Source: Datura wrightii (taxonomy: Eukaryota; Streptophyta; Magnoliopsida; Solanales; Solanaceae). Taken from it: a DNA stretch of 64,000 nt. Numbering within the stretch: position 1 is the first letter of the stretch; each line of letters starts with the position of its first letter. Shown in pieces: positions 56,370 through 64,000 of this stretch. Under the pieces are notes generated by a model. It was not told the DNA's origin. It worked only from the letters and a program-made list of their open reading frames with translations, and did no database searches. The DNA is taken from contig JASDFA010000007.1 in the NCBI GenBank assembly GCA_035772735.1, positions 87,505,501-87,569,500 of the forward strand. Reading direction: 5' to 3'. The position numbers were made by a program, and so were the translations under genes.

Positions 56370-57433
56370 ATGCCTGTAGGTCATTTTATTTCCTACCTTA
56401 AGGCCAGAAAGATGATTTCTAAGGGTTATGTGTATCATCTAATTAGGGTTAAGGATATTGAGTCCGAGACCCCGACTATCCAGTCAGTTCCGATAGTGCG
56501 TGAGTACCCAGAAGTATTTCCTGATGATTTACCAGGTGTCCCTCCCAAACGGGAAATTGATTTTGGTATTGACCTTCTTCCTGACACGCAACCTATATCT
56601 AACCCTCTTTACAGAATGGCTACAGCTGAGCTAAAGGAGTTGAAAGAGTAGTTGAAGGACCTGTTAGATAAGGGTTTCATCAGGCCAAGCAAGTCCCCAT
56701 GGGGTGCACCAGTTCTCTTCGTCTTAAAGAAAGATGGATCTCTTGTATGTGCATTGACTATAGGATATTGAACAAAGTCACCGTCAAGAACAGGTATCCT
56801 CTACCCAGGATTGATGACTTATTTTACTAGCTTCAGGGTGCTAAATGATTCTTGAAGATATATCTCAAGTCTGGGTACCATCAGCTTAGAGTTCGGGAGA
56901 GCGATATCCCGAAGACAGCCTTCAGGGCACGGTATGGTCATTATGAGTTTGTAGTTATGTCTTTTGGACTAATGAATGCTCCTGCAGCTTTTATGAACCT
57001 AATGAACAGGGTGTTCAAGACATACATGGATATGTTTGTGATTGTGTTTATCGATGACATCCTGATATACTCTCGGAGCGAGGAGGAACATGCGACTCAT
57101 TTGAGAATAGTGCTTCAAATTCTCAAGAATCGTCAGTTATATGCCAAATTCAGCAAGTGTGAGTTTTGGTTGAACTCCGTAGCATTTTTGGGCCATGTGG
57201 TATCAAGTGAGGGCATAAAGGTGGACTCTCAGAAAATAGAAGCGGTGACAAATCGGCCTAGACCGGTGAATCCTTCAGATATTCGAAGTTTTTTGGGCTT
57301 AGCTAGCTACTATCGAAGGTTTGTTGAGGGTTTCTCATCTATTGCAGCACCCTTGACCAAATTGACTCAGAAGAAGGTGAAGTTCCAATGGTCGGAGGCT
57401 TGTGAGAAGAGCTTCCAAGAGTTGAAGACCTAA
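56370..57433 (+). pseudogene. TEK4 reverse transcriptase, nearly complete
   Basis: GHFISYLKARKMISKGYVYHL and LPGVPPKREIDFGIDLLP lead in; a stop at 56649-56651 and a frameshift near 56740 (lost base in SLRMCIDY) break the finger region. From 56852 to 57433 it is open for 193 codons: YLKSGYHQLRVRESDIPKTAF; YGHYEFVVMSFGLMNAPAAF; VFIDDILIYSRSEEEHA (YxDD-type centre intact); KCEFWLNSVAFLGHVVSSEG; DIRSFLGLASYYRRF. This is the best preserved RT in the window. Confidence 0.88.
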
Positions 57434-57866
57434 CTTACTTCAGCACCGATGTTGACCCTACCGAGGGTACCGATAGGTTCGTAGAGTATTGTGATGCTTC
57501 AAGGATCGGACTTGGGTCCATATTGATGCAACATGGGAAGGTCATAGCCTATGCCTCCAGACAGCTAAAAGCCATGAGAAGAATTACTCGACCCATGATC
57601 TTGAATTGGCCAAGGTGGTGTTCTTCTTGAAGATATGGCAACATTATTTGTATGGGGTCACGTGGATGTGTGCACAGACCATAAGAGTTTGCAATATGTG
57701 TTGACCCAGAAGGACCTCAATCTTCGACAAAGGAGGTGGTTGGATCTACTTAAGGATTATGATATGTGTGTGCTATACCATCCGAGCAAGGCTAATGCAG
57801 TAGCTGACGCACTTAGTAGACTCCCTATGGAGAGTGTGTCTCATATGGATGAGGGTAATAAGTAGC
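57434..57866 (+). pseudogene. TEK4 RNase H, degenerate
   Basis: Fragments include YCDASRIGLG near 57490, VIAYASRQL near 57545 and, in the open frame 57635-57865, GHVDVCTDHKSLQYVLTQKDLNLRQRRW and SKANAVADALSRL. Small deletions near 57470, 57570 and 57660 change the frame. Confidence 0.8.
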
Positions 57867-59404
57867 TGGTGAAAGATGTGCATCGACTCGCAAGGTTAGG
57901 AGTTAGGTTGATTGATTCGACCGGTGGCAGTTTTGTGGTTCAAAATGGATCAGAATCGTCCTTGGTGACTGATGTAAAAGCTAGGCAAGATGAGGACCCG
58001 ATTTTGGTAAAGCTAAAGGAAGCCGTTCAGAATCAGAAGGTGGAGGTCTTCTCCAAAGGGGGAGATGGTGTGCTTCGGCATCAAGGTCGCCTATGTGTTC
58101 TAGATGTTGATGAATTGAACAACCGAATGTTGCATGAGGCTCACAGATCTAGATATTCCATCCATCCAAGTGCCATCAAGATGTACCGTGACTTACGGGA
58201 AGTCTATTGGTGGAATGGCATGAAGAAGGATATTGTAGAGTTCGTAGCAAAGTATCCAAACTGTCAGCAAGTAAAGGTTGAGCATCAGAGATCGGGAGTA
58301 GTGCTTCAGGATATCAGTATTCCTACTTGGAAGTGGGAAGAGATTAATATGGACGTCGTCATAGGTATACCTCGTACTCGTCGACAATATGACTCCATTT
58401 GGGTTGTGGTGGACAGGTTGACCAAGGCTGCATATTTCTATCGGTCATGACCATGGATTCGGCGGAGGATCACGCCAAACTATATATCTGGGAGCTAGTT
58501 CGACTGCATGGAGTGCCCTTATCCATTATTTCATATAGAGGTACTCAATTTACCTCTCAGTTTTGGAGGTCATTTCAAAAGGGCTTGGTATACAGGTTAA
58601 GCTCAGCATAACATTTCACTCGCAAACGGATGGTCAAGCAGAGTGGAAAATTCAGACTCTCGAAGATATGTTGAGAGCATGCGTGATGGACTTCAAAGGT
58701 AGTTGGGATGATCATTTGCTTCAGATCGAGTTGTCTTAAAATAACAGCTATCACTCAAGTCTTTAGATGGCCTGTTCGAGGCTCTCTATGGGTGGAGATG
58801 TAGGTCGCCTATCGGTTGGTTCAAAGTTGGTGAGGCAGCAATGATAGGGCCAAATTTGGTTCATGAGGCTATGGAGAATGTTCAATTGATACGGGACAGG
58901 TTGAGGACCGCTCAATGTCGCCAAAAGTCCTATGCCAATGTGAGAAGGAGGGAATTAGAGTTCGAGGTGGATGACAGGGTGTTCCTGAAGGTATCTCCCA
59001 TGAAAGGAGTGATGCAGTTTGGAATGAAGGGAAAACTTAGTCCCCGCTATGTTGGCCCCTAGCGGATTGTGATAAGAGTTGGAAAGGTGGTGTATGAATT
59101 TGAGTTGCCCTCATAGTTATCTTCCACGCATCCTGTGTTTCATGTGTCGCTCCTAAAGAAGTGTTTGGGCAATCCAGCTCTAGTTGTCCCAGTGGATAGT
59201 GTTGGTGTGAAGGATAGCCTTAGTTATGAGGAGGTTCTAGTGGAAATACTAGATCGTGAGGTTTGAAGGCTAAGGAACAAGGAAGTAGCTTTATTTAAAG
59301 TGTTACGGAGAAATCAGCATGTTGAGGGAGTTACGTGGGAGGCCGAAGAGGATATGATGGCTAGATACCCACATTTATTCTCTACCGACTCAGTTTCAGC
59401 TTGA
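57867..59404 (+). pseudogene. TEK4 integrase and chromodomain-like tail
   Basis: 57869-58450 is open: HEAHRSRYSIHPSAIKMYRDL supplies the His pair, but the Cys pair reads YPNCQQVK, so one ligand is lost. The core has INMDVVIGIPRTRR (first Asp). The second site is ISYRGTQFT, with Asp replaced by Tyr. The Glu near 58640 (AEWKIQTL) remains. Frameshifts occur near 58440, 58590 and 58770. The tail 58841-59062 has RRRELEFEVDDRVFLKVSPMKGVM, and the end (VLRRNQHVEGVTWEAEEDMMARYPHLF) stops at TGA 59402-59404. Confidence 0.85.
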
Positions 59405-59612
59405 GATATCAGTTTTTCCTAGAACTCTATTTAGTTTTCATGTTCAATTCATGTGCTCAAGTTTCTTTTATGTATATGGATGTATGTATGATTCGTGAAT
59501 TCAGTTCAGTTATGTAGTTTGAATAGGAGGTAGTCATTCCGTCAGTTTTCAGTGTAAATGATCAGTATTTGAATATGATAATTGCATTTTTCTGCTTCTC
59601 TGTGTGCTTTCC

Positions 59613-59648
59613 AACATTCGAGGATGAATGTTCCCAAGGGGGAGATAT
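59613..59648 (+). other. Hairpin and polypurine tract of TEK4
   Basis: AACATTC-GAGGAT-GAATGTT is a perfect 7-bp stem (59613-59632). The tract AAGGGGGAGATAT (59636-59648) ends at the 3' LTR. Confidence 0.85.
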
Positions 59649-61891
59649 TGTTATACCCCAGAAGCCCAAAGATTAGACCCGGAAGTTGAAATGGAGAAAA
59701 GTTTAAAAACTGGCACCAAGCATAGGACGGGTCGTGAGGTGACCCTGAGAGTAGCCCACGAGTCGTAATGTGACTCGTGGGGAGGCCAGGTGATGAGCTT
59801 AAGAAGATTGGGGAATGGGATCCCCCCGGAGGTGACCAAAACTCATGGTCAGGCCACACGAGTCGTTAGGTCAGTCGTGGGGAGTGATGTTTGAGTAAAG
59901 AGGAAAATGAAGGCAATGTACTTGACGGGAGGACCCCATGAGTCGTGGTCAGTCACCACGAATCATGGGGAGGGTTGTGAGCAATAGGGAACAATTTTTT
60001 TAAATCAGAGGTAGTATACATCACGGATGGTGACCCCGTGTCGTGGTCACCAGGTCACGAGTCGTTATGTCTTCCATTAAAGCCCAGCAGCAGACTTGGG
60101 AAAGTGTACATCACGAGCAAAGCCACGAGTCGTGGACAGAGGGGACGAACAATTAGGTATCCCGTTGGGACTGCCTGATAGTTATTTTTCTGCAAATTTA
60201 GTAATGGCTATTTCATAATTCCTAAGCTTCTAAGGCCTAAACTACGTCGTTTTGAGTTATGAATAGTGACTTTTAATGGGGTTAAGTTCATTTTAGGCCT
60301 TATTCATTCATGCATGTAAGGTTGAAGACTAGAGAGGGTGATCAAGCCTAGCATATATCAATTTCTCTTCAATCCCTTCTTGGGCATTCAAGGAAGTGTT
60401 AGAGTCGGTGATAACCAGGTATTTAGGGTTATGAATGAGTGTTTTTGTTCTCACCCATGCCCAATCTCTCCTAATCAATGAAGTTAAAAAATGTTATGGG
60501 GTTTTAACTTGAATCTTGTGAAATTCTAATGATCTATCCACGGGTTACTATTTTACTTTTCTTACACCATATTTTATGAATTATGATTAGATTTTATAAC
60601 TATTTTGATTATAAACTTATTGATTTCAATTTCTACTAAATTATGCCTAATTATGCATGCTCTATGATGAATTGAGTTATGATCTCTACTTCTATCGTTG
60701 ATATTCTTAAACCTCTCTTGATTTATGATTTGTAATATTGATTTAATCAATTGCCTATCATGAATTTAGGATTTTCAAAGCCTATATGATTTACAAGTAT
60801 GCATGAATCTCATGATTTTACTATTTATGTTTTTGGCGGATTCACGGGCCTTACCCTCATGGCTAGTTCATGTATTTACAAGCATGTTTTTGTATACCAT
60901 GACCTAAGTAGCCCATGAATCTCATGAATTTTATACTATGAGCAATATATATGTTTTGGGAGTAGTATTTAACACCGAGTAGGTTCGGGGCTCAGGTTTT
61001 GCCCCGAATATCAAAACTACGTGCCACTGTAGGACATGATGGGACCTCCCTTGTGACTGTCCCTCTGACCAAATGGTCCCTTTCATGTGTGATATCATTC
61101 CCTTCATGGTTCTACCCTTGGCAAGGTACGAACACCCTCTCGACTAGGGATTTACAGGTCGGACTCCATGTGTGCTCATATGGGGTATGTCAGTTATAAG
61201 AATCTTCCACTGTTCCTCATGATTTATGCATGGTTGTAATTATGCACTTTGGATCAAGTCATGTTCAAATAAGCTTTCCTCTCATGACTATGATTATGAT
61301 TGATTTACCAATCTTTTGAAAACTTTGAGCCTTATGTTATCATATGCTACTTATGTTATAAGCATGTTGTCCCACTCTCATGATCATTTGTGAGCTTTTA
61401 TGTATTTAAAATGTCCATTTTACTTACCTTGAATACTCAGTACATTCCACGTACTGACCGCATACTCTATTCTGTATTGTTTCATAATACAGGACCCGGG
61501 TCTCAGGTTCAGCCCAATCAGTAGTTAATTTCAGAGTTTAGCTTCCAGCCTTTTTGGTGAGTCCTCATTCTCCAAGGACCATATGTTTCAGATATTGATT
61601 TTGCTTTATGTTTCCAATTTTTGTCGGGTTAGTTGGGGATGTTGTCCCATCAACCCATCTGATACAATAGAGGCTTTCAAACTAATTATAGTACTCAGCT
61701 GTTATATATTTCAGTACATTCTACTTATCATGTTATGCTAGGTTATGTTTATGTTTCCGCTATATCGTCATGTTAAGTATTCCGCTTAATGATATGAAAT
61801 TAGATGAATGTTCAATGCCATGAGTCGACTTGGAGTCTCTTAGGGCTCCATGTCCCGTGTTACGATCCGGGTCTATGTTCGGGTCGTGACA
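59649..61891 (+). repeat. 3' LTR of TEK4
   Basis: It starts TGTTATACCCCAGAAGCCC and ends GGGTCGTGACA, followed by GGGCT. The hairpin CTGTATTGT-TTC-ATAATACAG (61472-61492) differs from TEK1 by a compensated pair. The donor-like site reads CAG|GTATTT here. Confidence 0.92.
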
Positions 61892-61896
61892 GGGCT

Positions 61897-61968
61897 TCTT
61901 GGGTAGCCAAAGCAGATATAATGGCTAAATACCCGAACCTTTTCCCTATCGACTTAGTTCCAACATGA
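61897..61968 (+). pseudogene. End of TEK1 pol
   Basis: It resumes after TEK4: SWVAKADIMAKYPNLFPIDLVPT, ending at TGA 61966-61968. This is the last part of the chromodomain-like tail. Confidence 0.8.
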
Positions 61969-62199
61969 GATATTAGTTTCCTCCTTAGTACTCTAACCAG
62001 TTTCATGTTTAGTTCATGTCTCTCAGTTCTTTTCATGGCAATACATGTATGTGTGATTCATAAATTTAGTTTAGTCATGTATATCATTCCGGAGATAGTC
62101 TTTCCATTAGTTTTCAGCTCAGATGTTCAGTATTTGAGATTTTAGTTCCTTTCCCCAGCCTTTTAGTATGTTTAGCAATAATTGAGGAGGAATGTTCCC

Positions 62200-62212
62200 A
62201 AAGGGGAGATAT
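62200..62212 (+). other. Polypurine tract of TEK1
   Basis: AAAGGGGAGATAT directly precedes the 3' LTR. The hairpin upstream (AATTGAGGAGGAATG) is decayed. Confidence 0.75.
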
Positions 62213-62950
62213 TATAATACCCCATAAGCCCCTAAGATCAGACCCGTGAGTTGAAACTGAGAAAGCAGGACATTTCACACCAGGTCATAGAACAGATCAT
62301 TCAGTGACTCGTGATGTGACCTAAGGGGTCGTTAAGTGACCCATTAGGTGGCGACCAATTGAGAAGGTGTCGTTCTCAAGAAGGGGCAATGGAAGGGACA
62401 ACGAGTCGTCATCACTCCTAATGACTCGTGGTCTAACTCGTTAGGTGGTTAAAGGATGATTGGGCAGTGCTAGCAACGATTAGAGGGATGAGTTGTCATG
62501 CATCTAACGACTCATCAAGTGGCCCGTGGGGGAAAGGAATATCAGTAGATGAAAATTTGTTTAGTGGAACGACGAGTCATCCAGTTGGGTAATGACTCAT
62601 CAATCCCTCTTTGGGACTGACAGTGACAGTTTTCTTGCGAAATTAGTAAGGGAGTTTTCATAAATCCTAAGCTCTAGAGCACTAAACTGCATCATTTTAA
62701 GCCCGAAAGAAGAGTATTAAGGGAGGTTAACCTATTCTAATTTATTCAACTCCCACGCATGCAAGTTTATAGGGTTCCATTGATGATGAAACTTGAACTT
62801 CTCCAATTCTCCTCCAAATCTCTTGGGCTTTCAAAGTCAAGTTGAGAATCAGTTTAACCAAAGTATGTAAGGTCATGAATGAGAGATTCCTTTCACTCTC
62901 ATGCCCAAATTTCTCCTTAAGTTCATGAATTCAAGTGTATGAACCTATGG
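62213..62950 (+). repeat. 3' LTR of TEK1, truncated
   Basis: It starts TATAATACCCCATAAGCC (TG changed to TA) and aligns with 17041 to about 17753, then breaks after GAACCTATGG. About 1.5 kb of the LTR is missing. The next base belongs to ATH1 integrase. Confidence 0.85.
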
Positions 62951-63506
62951 AACAGTGAACACCAATCTGACAGATTGGTTGAGTAAGTTGGATGATGCAC
63001 TCTGGGCTTATCGAACAACTTATAAGACCCGTATTGGCTCTTCACCATATCAGTTGGTATATGGGAAGTCATGCCACTTGCCAGTAGAGCTGGAGCATAA
63101 GGAATTATGGGCACTGAAGAAGTTGAACTTGGATTGGAATAAAGCAGCCAAGTTAAGGCTAGATCAGCTGAATGAGATGGATGAGTTCCGACTCCGAGCT
63201 TATAAGAGTGCAACCATCTATAAGGAGATAATGAAAATACAACATGACTGAAAGAATGTGAAAAGAGAGTTCAATGCTGGAGATTTGGTAATCCTGATTA
63301 ATTTGAGGCTCCGCTTGTATCCAAAAAAATTAAAGTCTAGATGGATGGGACCATACTGAGTGATGGAAGTGTCCCCATATGGTGTCGTTGAACTTGAGAA
63401 AAAGGATGGTAAGAGGTTCAAGGTGAATGGACAGAGAGTGAAGCTGTATATAGGAAACGCTAAGGAGGTTAGAGGAATCGAATCAGTGTATCTAGATGAG
63501 GCCTAA
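62951..63506 (+). pseudogene. ATH1 integrase C-terminal fragment
   Basis: Reading from ACA 62952: TVNTNLTDWLSKLDDALWAY, RTTYKTRIGSSPYQLVYGKS, CHLPVELEHKELWALKKLN, then LDQLNEMDEFRLRAYKS. This is the Athila integrase end, where the tract around WAYRTTYKT and YGKSCHLP is diagnostic. In-frame TGAs at 63249-63251 and 63357-63359 interrupt an otherwise continuous frame that ends at TAA 63504-63506, with GDLVILINLRLRLYPKKLKS and GPY before the second stop. Confidence 0.88.
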
Positions 63507-64000
63507 ATAGTCAAGGAAGTAATATCGTGCGACGATGTTTAATCAAGTGCTGCATAGGAGACAACCCATGAATGGTTGGTGAAGTTTAAGTAGCTAACGG
63601 AGTGCTTAGAGCACCATAGGTATGTCCCTTTCCTAGTTCTTACATTTTTATGCTTTGGGGACAAAGCATGTTTTAAAAAAAAAAGGGGGGGGGGTGTACT
63701 TATTTTTGACTTCATCTGAGCGTTTTTGTTGCCGTATTTCTTTTCCCTCGGACATGCTATCTAGTAGAACCAACATATTTAGGATTGTGGGTTTTGTTTA
63801 ACTAGGAGTAGCTTAGGAGTACTTTACAGCCAATAAATGCACTTGTTTTGAAGTTGTTGAAAGATAAACCTTCTTCTAAATTTTTTTTGGTGTTAGCTGT
63901 GTATGTTGACTGCAAAGCATGACTTCTGTGGATCTTTTTATATAATTTAGTAGATTAGCATGTGTAATTGTTGCTTAACTATGCATGAACTAAATAGATA
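63507..64000 (+). other. ATH1 post-pol region, to window edge
   Basis: It holds the post-pol stem-loop (63553-63570: CATAGG-AGACAA-CCCATG) and, after TTTGGGGACAAAGCATG, a run of ten A and ten G (63675-63694). The latter matches in position the GGGGACAGTG...TAAGTGTGGGGT motif of ATH2 (30829-30857). No coding frame is visible up to the edge. Confidence 0.6.

Larger units (their letters stand above)
52306..61891 (+). mobile_element. TEK4: Del/Tekay-like element
   Basis: LTRs 52306-54550 (2245 bp) and 59649-61891 (2243 bp). Flanks GAGCT (52301-52305) and GGGCT (61892-61896) match at four of five bases, and the TEK1 pol reading resumes behind it. I count about 21 differences in the first 220 LTR bases. 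The PBS is a perfect match to the initiator tRNA-Met site. Gag to integrase are all present with scattered stops and frameshifts. Confidence 0.92.
17041..62950 (+). mobile_element. TEK1: Del/Tekay-like Ty3/gypsy element hosting three further insertions
   Basis: Its own sequence is in four pieces: 17041-18442 (5' LTR part 1), 36731-37886 (5' LTR part 2, PBS, gag start), 47849-52305 (gag to end of integrase) and 61897-62950 (pol end, PPT, truncated 3' LTR). Together these are about 8.1 kb. TEK2, TEK3 and TEK4 fill the gaps, each with its own target duplication. It lies in the RT gene of ATH1. Its 3' LTR is broken off and joined to ATH1 integrase, so no target duplication can be read. Pol carries many stops and is dead. 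Confidence 0.85.
14507..64000 (+). mobile_element. ATH1: Athila-like Ty3/gypsy element, interrupted and running off the window
   Basis: Its visible parts are a 5' LTR (14507-15995), a PBS (16000-16017), an RT fragment (16139-17040) and, after the TEK1 nest, an integrase C-terminal fragment (62951-63506) with downstream Athila-type sequence to the window edge. Gag and most of the protease are missing between the PBS and RT. The RT C-terminus, RNase H and most of the integrase are missing across the TEK1 insertion. Its 3' LTR would lie outside. The RT is of the Athila branch (VPKKGGITIVPNE; PFGLCNAP near 17030). Confidence 0.75.

Overview
This looks like plant nuclear DNA, most likely from a large-genome Solanaceae species (inference from the repeat families and from one recognisable host exon; I could not run a search). 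It is AT-rich, has almost no host coding capacity, and is dominated by Ty3/gypsy LTR retrotransposons. I label the elements L, S, ATH1, ATH2 and TEK1 to TEK4.

Left third (1-12281): L (993-5859, minus strand) is a short, decayed gypsy element with two LTRs, a PBS, a PPT and a near-perfect 5-bp target duplication, but no reverse transcriptase. It is followed by the terminal exon of a Clot-type thioredoxin-like gene (8046-8299, plus), the only host gene I recognise, and then about 4 kb of AT-rich DNA with microsatellites.

Right two thirds (12282-64000): one nested retrotransposon block, every element on the plus strand. S (12282-14506) is a truncated LTR cut off by ATH1, an Athila-like element whose 5' LTR is 14507-15995 and which runs past the right edge. 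TEK1 (17041-62950, Del/Tekay-like, long LTRs, initiator-Met primer site) sits in the reverse transcriptase of ATH1. TEK2 (18443-36725, target duplication TGGTA) sits in the 5' LTR of TEK1. TEK3 (37887-47843, AGATC) sits in the gag of TEK1. TEK4 (52306-61891, GAGCT/GGGCT) sits near the end of the TEK1 pol. ATH2 (24207-34152, AGCGT) sits in the end of the TEK2 pol. The order of insertion is S, then ATH1, TEK1, TEK2 and ATH2, with TEK3 and TEK4 also after TEK1.

All four TEK elements are dead (stops, frameshifts, lost catalytic residues, internal deletions). ATH2 is the youngest: its 1466-bp LTRs have equal length and I count about 11 differences. It has an open 790-codon gag-protease frame and a distal plant-transposon-type frame broken by one amber codon, but no RT, RNase H or integrase, so any movement must have relied on polymerase supplied in trans.

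The most interesting signals are non-coding and recur between elements: a 5' splice site in every TEK-type LTR paired with a 3' splice site a few bases before the gag ATG; a hairpin with a GAGGAC/T loop just upstream of the PPT in three unrelated families; dense arrays of the near-palindrome ACGAGTCGT in the LTRs, decaying by CpG loss; paired hairpins near the LTR 3' end with a compensatory change; and, in ATH2, a possible internal promoter with a 5'-UTR intron for the distal frame.
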